DNA from: Ophiodon elongatus
Taxonomy: Eukaryota; Chordata; Actinopteri; Perciformes; Hexagrammidae
Reading direction: 5' to 3'
Assembly: GCA_016806645.1 (NCBI GenBank)
Contig: JACSYO010001013.1
Span: forward strand, 596,001-660,000
Length of the DNA: 64,000 nt
The notes beneath the pieces were generated by a model, which was not told the DNA's origin, ran no database searches, and saw nothing but the letters and a program-made list of their open reading frames with translations. Positions 25,668-36,676 of the stretch are shown in pieces. A program made the position numbers and the translations under genes. Positions within the stretch are counted from its first letter, which is position 1. Each line of letters begins with the position of its first letter.

Positions 25668-26060
25668 TGGAAGTACATTTACTCAAATACTGCGCTTTAG
25701 TACACTTTTGAGGTACCTTAACTGAGTATTTCCATTTTCCGTTGCTTTATACTTCCACTTTACTACATTTATTTGATATCTTTAGTCACTAGTAACTTTG
25801 CCGTTTATTAATACGTACCAATCAATTAATAAATGGTGACATAATGTTATTAAGCCACCCACAAAGTAGCCAAAATCCAACCCCACCTTTCCCAACTGCA
25901 ATTTTAGCGATGCTTACATATATTATACATTATAATCCAGTGGTATTGTATGCGATATATTATTCTGACATTGGACCTCTCTGTATAATGAGTGCTTTTA
26001 CATTTGGTAATTAAGGCACTTTGTTTCTAATAATTTGAGTATTTACACGGTGGCACTGCA
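25668..26060 (+). repeat. Dispersed repeat, TACTTGAGTATTTCCATT family, longer copy
   Basis: It opens TGGTGGAAGTACATTTACTC and continues AACTGAGTATTTCCATTTT and TATACTTCCACTTTACTAC, matching the copies listed under 22270. It ends about 100 bp before the anxa5 promoter region. Confidence 0.65.
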
Positions 26061-26149
26061 GCCCTACTTCTGAAACCTCTGTTCATTCTGCCGCCATTAT
26101 ACAATAGACGAAATTAAATTAAAAAATAACAAGAAAACCGTTTCTCTTC

Positions 26150-26373
26150 TGGACATCTGGAACCACATTTCCCAGAGTGCTCGAGAATCACGGACCCTCC
26201 TCCGGACTCTGTACCGGAGTCCGTGTGCACCGGGGTGTGGCCCACTCACGCGCGCGCCAGTGACTTTAATCTAGTGGGATTCTGTCGTCATTCCTTCTTC
26301 TCTTCCTCTCGTCTCTCTGTGACGGCCGTATCTCTCCGCTCTTCGACCTTCATCTGACGGCTGCTCTTCAGCG
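26150..26373 (+). promoter_or_regulatory. anxa5: anxa5 promoter and non-coding exon 1
   Basis: A GC/CpG-rich block (GCACCGGGGTGTGG, CACGCGCGCGCCAG) is followed by a pyrimidine-rich stretch and a consensus donor, TCAGCG|GTGAGT, whose exon ends at 26373. I infer a non-coding first exon ending there and joining the ATG exon at 26680. No clear TATA box, and the start site is unknown. Confidence 0.5.
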
Positions 26374-26719
26374 GTGAGTTTGACCCGGAGCAGTCCTTTG
26401 TTCTTATTGAGCCGCTTTACCTTCCACATAACAGCTCAGCAGCATCCGACGCGTAAACTTGGACGCTCTGGGTCGACCTGCAGACAAAGGACACGCATGT
26501 CAGCTCTGCGGAAGCTTTAAGCTCGGCTGCACTGCCCTGAAACCCAGAGGAGACATACGCAGGCACCGGATAACTACCGGAGGAAGAAGTTGAATTGCGG
26601 ATGCTTGGCGTAAATGCACGCAATGGTTTTGTATTTGTAACGTTTTGTTGCGAAATAACGGTCTTCCCCTCTCCAACAGATCTTATTCTTCTTCCGCAAA
26701 ATAAATATCCAAAGACGAA

Positions 26720-29700
26720 ATGGTGAGTCATCTTCTTCATAATTTTTTTTAGATGCCAATTTGAAGAAACAAGGCACATTTTATATAAAAGGGATGATTA
26801 CAATGGTAAAGTTACAGTGGCCTTTGAAAAAAAACAACCGTTATTTATGCAAATATGTGACTCATAAATGGTTATTACCTTCTGAACTCCAAGACGACGC
26901 CCCCTTTTATCAACATTATGTAAGGCTTAGGTTATTATCTATCAGTAGGTTGGAGTTTACAAAATGTGGACGTGAATTCACTGTTGATGAAATGTAAGAT
27001 GAGACTAAGTTTCCACTAAGTACAGAAGCCCATAAATCTTTAATGAATGCAGAAGATGTGGCAGCACTTCTAAGATAAAGGAAAGTATAAGAGCTTTTAA
27101 ACACTTAACAGAGTAACTTGCTGCTTTGAATTAGTTAATTTTACATAGACGTTATCGAATGAACACTTTTACTGAACATTGCCGTTTATGTAGCTTGTAG
27201 AGGTTACATTTGGGGAAGTTGGGAAGTTGGAAAGTTTATCATATGACTCATGTGGGCTCTAGTCCAGTTGGGTGGGTCTCTCTGTCTCCTCAGCTCTCTC
27301 TGTTTTAAATCCACCCATTTCCACGTCTAGCCTGAAGTTTATAGCCAACCTTTCTCTCTTAAAGGGGAAACTCTTTTTCATCTGTCAGGGTGGAGCATAA
27401 AAACACATCGATGAGCCCACATGATGGTGGGCACCGTAGTTTATTTATTGAGTCAGGCTCACACACCGTACACCCAAGTGCCCAAGAAATACAATATTAA
27501 GTCTTCAGTAGGAAGGAATGGGCTCTGGGCTGTATTAGCCTCCCCACCACAAAGATCATTGAGAGTGAAATTCTGGAAAACTTTCCAAATATGACTAATC
27601 CAGTTGTTTATCTCCACATGGTTCCCCTGATTTCAAAGAATTTCTTCTGATGAAGTAAACCGTTATAAGGATGATCGTCAAACATTTAAAGATCCCCTCC
27701 AGACATGTTTTAGGACATATTAAAATTGTCTTGTTTCAATAATAACTCTCTCATGGTTTTTCCACAAAAAAGTCCAATTACCCTAAAATTCGGATTCTAT
27801 GAGTATGTAAATATTGTTAATTTCAAAGGTTTAACTACTAGACACACGACTTCACTGAAAAGTCCATCATCACTGTTTGTATTTACAATTGTCAAAGTTA
27901 AGGACACTTGAGTCTAAAAATATTAATATCCACTTTTTTATTTACCTTTTTAATAATACATTTAACAATGTACACACTTTGAATTCCCAAATAAAAGATA
28001 CAGAGGGTATCACCTTTGGGTCCTCAGGAGTAGCTGCAGCTGCTTAGAGCGCCACAAACATTGAGGGGAAGCTCAGAAAGTGTTGAGAGACGAACTAACA
28101 CAGTAATAATGCCGGCCATTAATCTGTAAAAGAGTAATATTCACATTCAAGCTCAATGTAGACAGTAATTGTACAGTTATTAGTCATTTGACAACACGAT
28201 AAGGGACCTCCCTTCATACAAACAGGGCTGCATGTATTGTGGATTGTTTGTTGTCACTGTATGTGTTTTAAATGCCAGTGTATGTGTGCCCCCCCGCCGC
28301 CTCCGGTCATGTCTGAGCTCGCTCCACACAACGTGTCCCTCGCTATAGGAGCCAAAACGGCGTCTTAACATTCCAGTTGAACCGATCCGCGTTGTGTTGC
28401 TCTTCTAAATATCTCATTGTTCAGCTATTTGTCCGAGCAGCCGTCTGCATGTTGATTCGATTTTGTTTAGCTTGTGGTGATGAGTGTGTTTATGAGGAGG
28501 GAGAGCATGTGGACATTTTGGCGTTCCTTCCTGCAGCAAAAGACAGAATCCTGGTTGTTAACGGCGACTTGCTTTTGGACGTCCCACAACTCTTCTTTTT
28601 TTTCCCTCCAAATTTTCAGGGTCAGAATTCCAGACACATTCCCGCGGTTTTCCTCTCTAAACATGCCTCTCCCTGGAAAAAAAAAAAAAGAAGCAACCAT
28701 TTGGCTATCTTATTGTTAATGTATAACAGTTTTAGGGAGTGTCTGGAATGAGTGCAGCACGAGTTACAGATTCTTTCTAAAAATCAATCTTAAAGTTAAT
28801 GTTTTTCCGCCTTATCACAAGTTCGCTGTCCTCGGTATCGATCAGTCTACCTGTCTGAAACACTTTTTCCACATTCGGAACAATGATTAGCCTGATAATC
28901 CGTCATATTCGAAATCGCTGGAGAATTCCGAGACATAGACGGCTAACACAATGTGGGAACACGCTGTTCGTGAAACGGAGTGTGATGCGAGAGCTTGGGT
29001 GTCACATCTGCATGTATTTTCATGACGTCTGTAAGTCGCTAAGTTCATTCGGTGCATCTGAAAGTCTCAGACGAGCATATAGTATGCACATAACAAATCA
29101 GAGACAGTGTTTTATATGTACAGTATGTACTCAATCATTAATGTTACGATTGATTAAGTGTGTTCTGCAATTCTATTAATGGGGAGAAGGAGAAGAGTCT
29201 TTGATGTCATTATGCAAATGGGGAATCTGAGATGCGTAATCTTAAATCTGTTGTAAGCATAAATCTAGAGATTGATTAAGAATGTTCTGCCATGATCTAA
29301 AGGGGGTAAGTCTTTAATACGGTTATAAATATAACATAGTTAATATGTATGAATGTATGCATGGGACTACAGATTGAGTTAAGTGTGGCCTGCGAGGTAA
29401 TATATCTGATAAGAAGCCACAGCAGAAGGATGTTCTTTGGATGAATTAGTGTCTCTTCTGAAGTACCCACTTGTTTACAGAAAGATTAAGCATGCATGAA
29501 TATTGTTGCTGCTGCAGTATCGCACATGAAGAGACTTCTTCTCATTTGACATCTACGTCCTGTTGGAAGCCACTGGGCCGAGGTGCATTATTAGTTATTA
29601 TACAGTTATTTATTGTTTTTTTACTACTCAAACAAGAAGAAGATAATGTTGCAGCTGGAAGAACATTTGAATGTATTGAGACATAAACTATAGAGGTGCA

Positions 29701-29893
29701 TAAATCAGGACAAGTGTACATGGCGATGTCAGCTATGCTTCAAAAAGAAATGAAAAAAAAATGACTTAAAAACTACATTTTCTTCTTTCCATTTCTTTCA
29801 TGTTACAGGCCACCGTAAAAGCCAGTAAAAACTTCAATGCCACTGATGATGCTGAGGTCCTGTACAAGGCCATGAAGGGGCTGGGTAAGATGC

Positions 29894-29943
<50 letters not shown>

Positions 29944-32900
29944 ACATCTACACTGTTATCGGATACGTCAACGGTGTCAGTCAGTAGTGACAGACCAACG
30001 AGACAGCGTTTTTTTGGGAGCTCCTCTCTGTAGTAATCACTGTCTGGGTGAAGCTCCGCCCAGACAGCAGTGAGTCATAAACACACCAGCGGAGATGCAA
30101 CATGAGTCACTGTGAGGGGAAAAAAAACATCATCTGACCTTCACTAAAGGGTGTTATTATGTGGATGAAATAGTTGTAATCAAGAAACCGCCTCGACTGA
30201 CCATCGTCACTGTTTTGTATTATGTGTGTCTTGATGCTTCGCTGGGTAACCATGGTGCTTTCTGTCATAGGGACCAATGAGGAGGCCATCTTGCAGATGT
30301 TGGTGGGTCGCAGCAACGCCCAGAGGCAGCAGATCAAGATCGCCTTCAAAACTCTGTTTGGAAAGGTTAGATAACCTTAACAGCTGTTAAACCACATGAA
30401 CACACATATTACAAGAGTTTCAACATAAAAATAAGCCCTCCGTATGCTTCAAACAAACTACTGTATAAGCTGAGGTAACTACTGTAATGTTATACCTGTC
30501 CTAAACAGCGAGACTGGCTACTTCCCCTTGTTTACAGTCGATGCTAAGCTAAGCTGCAAATATTTTCCAAAAGGTTGAACTGTTCCTTTAACAAAAGCTG
30601 AGCAGAATATGCTGACTCTGCACAAGCAATAATACGCTCCCGACACGGTTAACTGTTGCTTATTGAGTTTTATTCAAGTGTAAAAATATAGTACATGCAT
30701 TTATATGAATGTAAAAATGTATGTAAGCAAATTTCTCTTCTATTATAACATAAATCCTTTTAATTTAGTGTTAAGAAACCCACATTACTCTATCAAAGAT
30801 CAAACTTTTAAAGAAAATAGCAGACAACATTTCATTAACTTTTTTCAAAGCTTTTTTTTGTCACAGTTGAGAGGGACATAACTCTGGTACAACAAAATAA
30901 TTGTGAGCTGTTAAAAACATGTGTGACAGATGTGGTCTGGGGCTCACCTGCTCTCACCTTTACATGGCAAACCTGCTCACACACCTTTATATGGCAAACC
31001 TGCTCACACACCTTTATATGGCAAACCTGCTCACACACCTTTATATGGCAAACCTGCTCACACACGTTTATGCTGCGTTCACACCAAACGTGTTGCGAAT
31101 TTTTCGTGCGAGTAGATTACAAACAAAATCAATGCTCAGATGCGAATGAATGGGAATAACGCAAATTTTCGGCTTCATCCCGACGCAGCTCCTGGAGAAG
31201 CTGTGTGCGGCGACGGATAATATTATGAACCCAGACACGAGGGCGTTTGATGTTCCGAAGTTTGTGGGACTTCCACAACATGCACAAAGCAGAAATAGTG
31301 GTTATTTCTTCAATGGTAGATGGCAGAAATGAACTATTTCCACGGAGATAAGCCACGCCCCCTCTCCGGTGCGTCTAGCACGAATTCTATCTTTTTCTTG
31401 GAGGCTAAATTTAGCATACTTGGCTCCGTGTTTGGATGTAAATTGTATTCCTTCATCACCGACACGCCTCATAACACAGAAGACAGATCGTTTTTTCTCC
31501 TTGAAGCACAAACATGTATTCGCTTTCCCTCTGCATCAATCTTTCTCTTCTTGGACATTTTGGGATTATTTGTTGATCTTTTTCAACTCAAATCGTTTTA
31601 GTTAAACATCGATATGGAAACACTGCTTTCTAGTGGCAGGAAGCACAAAATCAACCTGCATTGTGGGAGATGTAGTTTATGGTCACTGTACATTGTAAAG
31701 CAGCATAGACTTTAGTTTTAAGACAATCACATTCCTTTCGAGCTCTCGCGGGCCACATAAAATGGCGTGGCGGGCCGGATTTGGTCCTCGGGCCTTGAGT
31801 TTGACACCTATGTGTTAGACCAACTGACAAGCTCTTCATTTGAAGCACACTGAGGCCTTTAATCCCGATGATTTTACATCGACCGTTACAAAATAATCCA
31901 GCTGCACTGCGACATCCATAAATGTCATCATTGAACAGCGTTACACTGCAGTCACACACAGGATTTAATTAAAGTACATGTTGTATCCTCATGACAGGAT
32001 CTGGTAGATCAGCTGAAGGGAGAGCTGGGTGGCAATTTTGAGACCCTGATTGTGGGACTGATGACCTCTCCCCTCGCTTATGACGTGTCATTGCTCCGCA
32101 ACGCCATCAAGGTAAGTGCTGCATATGAGATGAAGGCTCGTACGTGCTGCGGATGGAGAGTTTCTGAGTACCGTAGAAACGTGCATGTCAGCAGTCTGAG
32201 CAGCTTCACCTCTTTGACCTTTAGGGAGCAGGAACCGACGAGAAGGTCCTCGTGGAGATCCTCGCCTCCAGAACTCCTCAGCAGGTGAAGGACATCGTCG
32301 CTGCGTATAGAAAAGGTAACACTCACACACTCGTACTGCGTGATGGGGAAGTCCTTATTGGTCCTTGTTAATAAATATTATACAATGAAACTACAGAATA
32401 AGTTCTCACCTGCAACTTAAATACCAGAACAATATTGACAAATAATTCTTGTTTTTATGAATGGCTCTCACAAGCAGTGATTCAGAACAGGGAATAAAGG
32501 GAAACTGCAGCTAATTTACCTTTTTGGAGTCACGCCGATAATGTTTTATTTATTGTAGCTTAACTTTAATTATAGACTCCGAGCTGAGTTTGTGCTCAGC
32601 AGAGGGATACTGGCATGTGGAGGAGGGGCAGTTACAAAGGTGCTCAACAAAGACAGAAAGGAAGGTATAGACGTTTTATAAACAAAATAGAAGGGAAGTA
32701 GAGATGTTTGTTTCTCACAGCTGCACTAGTTTGTGTTGGTCAGTATTACATATATTTCTGTGTTTTAAGATGCATGTGTCAAAGATGAATCTGATGGGCA
32801 GATGCTTTCTAAAGATGGACACAAAAAGTGTGACAATAACCTGGGAAACCTTTTTAACGGTCAGGTGTAAAAGAAAACTTGAACATGTGTGTTTCTTGTG

Positions 32901-33465
32901 TTTCTCAGAGTATGACGACGACCTGGAGGAAGACATATCTGGGGACACTTCCGGTCACTTCAAGAGACTGCTGGTTATTCTGCTGCAGGTAAATCTCCTC
33001 TCCTCTGCTCTTTCCTTGTCCTCTTCTCTGTCTCCTCTCCTTTCCTTTTCTCTATCCTTGTCCCCTCTCCAATCCTTTTTTCTATCCTTGTCTCTCCTTC
33101 TCTATCCTTGTCCCCTCTCCTTTCCTTTTCTCTATCCTTGTCTCTCCTTCTCTATCCATGTCTCCCCTCCTCTCCTCTCCTCTGTCCTTGTATCCTCTCC
33201 TTTTCTCAATCTGTGTCTCCTATCCTCTCCTCTCCTGTATCCTTGTCTCCTCTCCTCTCTAACAGAAATGTTTTGTGTCTCCTCAGGCGAACAGGCCGAC
33301 GGGGATCCAGCAGGCAGACATTGAGAGTGATGCTCAGGTGAGTCGGTTATTTAAACGCTGATCAGTAAATACTTTTGCTCTTCACTATCAATGGTGCCCT
33401 TGTCTTGTTGTCTGAGGGTGTGACTGTCACATGTTTGTTGATAGGATCTAAATGCTGGGCTTTGA

Positions 33466-33529
<64 letters not shown>

Positions 33530-35299
33530 GCAGTTTGTACAGCTGATCTGTAATAACGTTATGAAGCCTCCTTGTGGAGGGAGCAAGGAAAATTTCCCCT
33601 GAAACTTCTTGGTTGAATTTAAACGAGATTAAAAATACAGACGAGACGCTGTGAAGCGGTTCTGTATGGTGCGGATCATACGTTTTTCTAGATCTTGCTG
33701 CTCCCCTTGCCGAATGATTTCTGCTCGAGAGTAACTTCTGTATGAACGGGATTCATCCCCAGTACGGACGGGACTTTATTTTATTTTGTTCAGTTGCTGT
33801 TTCTATCAATAGCATCACTGATAATCTCTGAGCTCCGAGAGAGCTGGACTCATTCCTCCTCAGCACATAATAATTAAAAACTACTATACTTCCCTCTGAA
33901 ATGTAGTGAATCAGAAGTATAAAGTAGCATAAAATGGAAAAACCCCAGTACCTCAAAGTTGAGTGGATGTGTTTCTGTGGTCGCAGGTCCTCTTCAAGGC
34001 AGGGGAGCAGAAGTTCGGCACTGATGAACAAACGTTTGTCACCATCCTGGGAAACCGGAGTGCAGAACATCTTAGGAAAGGTTCGTCTGAGAGTTACAGA
34101 GCCTCTTACCCTTTTTGTTTTTTTGTTTGTTTTTTGTGAGCTTCACATAATATCCAAACTAATTCTGAACCTGTGCGTTTCAGTATTTGACGCCTACATG
34201 AAGTTGGCTGGATACGAGATGGAGGAGAGCATCACGAGGGAAACCTCTGGATGCCTGAAAGATCTGCTTCTGGCCGTCGGTACGAAACCACTGCAGGCTG
34301 GTTCCGTTGCTTCGTGAGAGGTGGTGACATTATGAATGAATAATAATGACGCGTTCTCGATCGCCTGTCCTGTTTTTCTTTACAGTGAAGTGTGCCAGGA
34401 GCGTGCCAGCCTATTTTGCTGAGACTCTGTACTATTCGATGAAGGTAAGACAACAAAAATAGTAGATGAAGTGCAATCAATGCTATGTTTGACCATTATC
34501 ACAGTAGTTGTAATAACACATTATAATACCAGCAAAATGCAATCCATAGCTGCTTAAGAAAAAGTCTGAATTCATGTCGTCATTTAGAAAAGTTTTTCAA
34601 ACTCAGAATTTCGATTGGAATTAGAGAAGTGGTGGGAAACGCTCAACTCACAAGTATGTTGAGGTTCTTTATTTTCAACTCATATGCAAAAAAGATTTTT
34701 TCCAATTGGAATGTCGATTTAAATGAATCAAGACAGTCAGTCGTTTGGAAGCTTACAGACTCTCGGGGGTAAAAGCTGCTTGTAGTTTATCTTTCCAGTC
34801 TGTAACTCAAATGCTTTGGTTCACCGCAAAGAGTTGTGTTCATGTGCAGAGAAAAAGCTCTAAAGACAACTGTACATTGGCCAGGGGGCCAGAAACACAA
34901 CTCCAAATGAAAGCTAACGTTGTTCCGTAACTTTTGGATGTTTAGATAAGCAACTGTTTGCCAACATGTTCACCATACCAACTTTAAAGGGGATGATGAG
35001 TCAGTGTTGTGTTCAGCTCGTTTCAGCTGTTCCCCCAAGTGGCCAAAAGATGGTCACATGTCGCGCATTTGTCAAAACAATGTAGATCCGTCTCCTACAT
35101 GAAGTATTCACAGAATCCTGTGCTCTCAGATGATCGTTATATATTCATGAGGTTCGTCGTGTGTTTGTTGTTGCAGGGTTTAGGAACTGATGACAACACC
35201 CTGATCAGAGGGATGGTGACTCGCAGTGAGGTGGACTTGATGGACATCAGAACTGAGTTCAGGAGGTTGTTTGCCTGCTCTCTGTTTTCCATGATCAAG

Positions 35300-35338
<39 letters not shown>

Positions 35339-35497
35339 TAAACAAACACTGCACACAGATACTGAATATAAGTTCACATCACTCCTATGAAGCGTTCTTT
35401 TCCTTTTCTTTATTTCTGTGTATGTTTGTTACAGGGAGATACCGGCGGCGACTACCGAAAGGCCCTACTATTGCTCTGTGGTGGAGATGATGCGTAA
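26720..35497 (+). CDS. anxa5: Annexin A5 (complete)
   Basis: A Ca2+-dependent phosphatidylserine-binding protein of the cytosol and membrane surface. Coding exons: 26720-26722 (the ATG alone, at the end of exon 26680-26722), 29809-29884, 30271-30365, 31998-32111, 32225-32315, 32909-32988, 33287-33337, 33987-34080, 34184-34279, 34386-34444, 35177-35299, 35435-35497. All borders are GT/AG and all phases fit. The product is 314 aa (human 320). Four annexin repeats are visible. Type II Ca2+ loops are KGLGTNEEA (repeat 1), KGAGTDEKV (repeat 2), QKFGTDEQT (repeat 3, K-F-G-T form) and KGLGTDDNT (repeat 4). The C-terminus GDYRKALLLLCGGDDA matches the A5 subgroup (human ends LLLLCGEDD). Short N-terminal tail MATVKASKNFN. 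The protein contains no tryptophan. The paralogue letter is not determinable. Confidence 0.96.
26723..29808 (+). other. anxa5: anxa5 intron after the start codon (3.1 kb)
   Basis: It separates the ATG-only coding exon from the exon encoding the N-terminal tail. AT-rich, with a pyrimidine run and an A-run near 28590-28690. I see no exon, RNA gene or clear repeat. Confidence 0.6.
29894..29940 (+). repeat. (TG)n microsatellite 10 bases past an anxa5 splice donor
   Basis: About 23 TG units begin 10 bases downstream of the donor of coding exon 29809-29884 (CTGG|GTAAGATGCT). On the transcript this is a UG tract, a known binding sequence for CELF and TDP-43 type splicing factors. Confidence 0.95.
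30500..30600 (-). repeat. Dispersed teleost repeat (TTAGCTTAGCA family), copy 3, inverted
   Basis: The plus strand reads GACTGGCTACTTCCCC, then GATGCTAAGCTAAGCTGC and GGTTGAACTGTTCCTTTA, the reverse complement of the element at 6105 and 55345. It lies within anxa5 intron sequence. Confidence 0.55.
30956..31063 (+). repeat. 27-bp minisatellite, 4 copies
   Basis: Exactly four 27-base units at 30956, 30983, 31010 and 31037. Each begins ACCTTTATATGG and ends CTGCTCACAC; only the first differs (ACCTTTACATGG). A partial fifth unit follows. Because 27 is divisible by 3, several frames stay open as 9-residue peptide repeats, but the block is intronic in anxa5. Confidence 0.95.
31070..31640 (+). repeat. 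Dispersed repeat opening TGCTGCGTTCACACCAAACG
   Basis: The opening motif, ATCAATGCTCAGATGCG-type text and GAATAACGCAAATT are typical of a teleost DNA-transposon-derived repeat with TTCACACCAAACGCGAATA-like ends. The 3' boundary is approximate. It lies in the anxa5 intron between coding exons 30271-30365 and 31998-32111, directly abutting the minisatellite. Confidence 0.45.
31735..31812 (+). repeat. Dispersed repeat fragment (GCGGGCCGGATTTGG)
   Basis: CTCGCGGGCCACATAAAAT, GGCGGGCCGGATTTGG and GGGCCTTGAGTTTGACACC match a widespread vertebrate DNA-transposon-derived repeat, probably hAT. Recognised from memory. Confidence 0.5.
32989..33270 (+). repeat. Homopyrimidine tract filling an anxa5 intron
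   Basis: Nearly the whole intron between coding exons 32909-32988 and 33287-33337 is built from diverged CTCTCCTTTCC and TCTATCCTTGTC units on the coding strand. Long pyrimidine-purine mirror sequence of this kind can form triplex DNA. Confidence 0.85.
33470..33529 (+). repeat. (TG)n microsatellite
   Basis: About 30 uninterrupted TG units in the anxa5 intron downstream of coding exon 33287-33337. Confidence 0.97.
35300..35336 (+). repeat. (CA)n microsatellite starting inside a splice donor
   Basis: Coding exon 35177-35299 ends ATCAAG, and the intron begins GTACACACAC with the CA repeat forming most of the donor consensus. CA tracts near donors are bound by hnRNP L and can modulate exon use. 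Confidence 0.95.
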
Positions 35498-35511
35498 CCG
35501 GGGAAACAAGC

Positions 35512-35517
35512 AATAAA
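35512..35517 (+). terminator. anxa5: Poly(A) signal candidate for anxa5
   Basis: AATAAA lies only 15 bases after the anxa5 stop codon. Use of this signal would give an extremely short 3' UTR. A further AATAAA lies at 35804-35809 and is an equally good or better candidate. Confidence 0.4.
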
Positions 35518-35989
35518 ACAGGAACCACACCTGAAGTGCCTCTTCTCTCATTCGGCCCTGTCTTTTTGGGCCTTTGGTTCACTGAAACAAGAAGCTAAGA
35601 AGCACAAAGTCCAAAAACAACAAAACAACAAAACGTTTTTGTGCATGAGAGACGGCCCATCAGGTCTTTTAAAACTATGACTCCAAATGTTATCTTTTGA
35701 AAGGTAGCTAACACTTAATGCAGCTTTTGGCCAACTAATATCTTCAATATGACAAATATTATATCATTCCTTTGTATTACGTATGGCAGAAACAATATAT
35801 GCAGTAATAAACATTTCACCTGATAAAGTGCGAGGGGCCCTCTTTTCTGGTCTCCGCTGTGTCCTGTCCTGTACTACACATGTACAAGTACACGTTTGAT
35901 TTCTGTTGAACATACACTGTCCTCTCATTGCCACTAGAGGGAGATAGAGCAGCTTTAATAGAGAGAAACGCACCCACGTTGAAGACAGA

Positions 35990-36400
35990 GGTGATAAATA
36001 CTTAGTACTATACTTAAGTACAGTCTTAAGGTATTTGTACGGCTTTATACTCTACACATTCAGTATATTATATTACACTTTTTTATTCCATTACATTTAT
36101 TTGAGAGCTACATTAGTTGCTTACTTTGCTAATGAAGACTTTACAGATTAAACTTCTCAATAACAAATGAAGTCCATCATTATAATTAGATCCACTTTGT
36201 CCAGCTACAAAGTAAATATACTGCTGATATGAATGCATTATTCGTAATAATTACATTTTTTTATTAATTCAAATATTCAGCTCTTCGACGAAAGGCAACA
36301 TTCTCCAAAATGAGTACTAAATACGTTTTTCTGATAATACTTTTGTAAAATTCCTAATTCAGGACTTTTACTTGAGATGGAGTATAAATATAAAACATGC
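35990..36400 (+). repeat. Dispersed repeat, TACTTGAGTATTTCCATT family
   Basis: GTGATAAATACTTAGTACTA, TTAAGGTATTTGTACGGC, TTTATACTCTACACATTCAG and a TACATTTATTTGAGAGCTAC block follow the order of the other copies. It lies between anxa5 and the exon relic at 36609. Confidence 0.55.
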
Positions 36401-36608
36401 CATAGTTCAGGTTTATTTCTGCCTGCACTTACAACAAAGATTAAGGTAATTTAGTTTGTTGTGCTCAAGGCCTGAAAAACAAAAAAAATAACAAAAACAT
36501 ATCACCATTCCTTGAAACCACAACAGGCAAGTGGAAAATATGTGTTTTGTAATTTAATCATGATCTGATCCTTTAATTAAATACTCAAGTACACACATAC
36601 ACGTGTAC

Positions 36609-36676
36609 TATTTGATGCCTACATAAAGTTGTCTGCATACTAGATGGAGGAGAGAATCAAGCGGGAAACATCTGAA
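36609..36676 (+). pseudogene. Decayed duplicate of an anxa5 exon
   Basis: 68 bases align without gaps to the start of anxa5 coding exon 34184-34279, with 58 identical positions. Shared blocks include TATTTGA-GCCTACAT, AGATGGAGGAGAG and GGGAAAC. The copy has no AG acceptor before it (GTAC in place of CAG). In the parental frame it carries a TAG at 36641-36643 where anxa5 has GAG, so it cannot be a working exon. It is best read as a remnant of a tandem annexin duplicate or a local segmental copy. I find no matching remnants of the flanking exons nearby. Confidence 0.8.

Larger units (their letters stand above)
21851..26149. other. Intergenic region between divergent uchl1 and anxa5
   Basis: 4.3 kb between two head-to-head genes. 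It is AT-rich and contains several dispersed repeat copies (22270-22370, 23213-23260, 24116-24230, 25668-26060), a fold-back (24392-24458) and a (CT)n tract (24546-24650). The small open frames here (for example 22855-23121, 23755-24075) show no domain, and I do not call them genes. Confidence 0.6.

Noticed and set aside
30956..31063. CRISPR-like regular spacing
   Set aside because: Units are directly abutting with no unique spacers, in a vertebrate intron; a minisatellite, not a CRISPR array.
30835..31159. ORFs with 9-residue periodicity (VCHIKVCEQ-like)
   Set aside because: A by-product of the 27-bp minisatellite inside an anxa5 intron.
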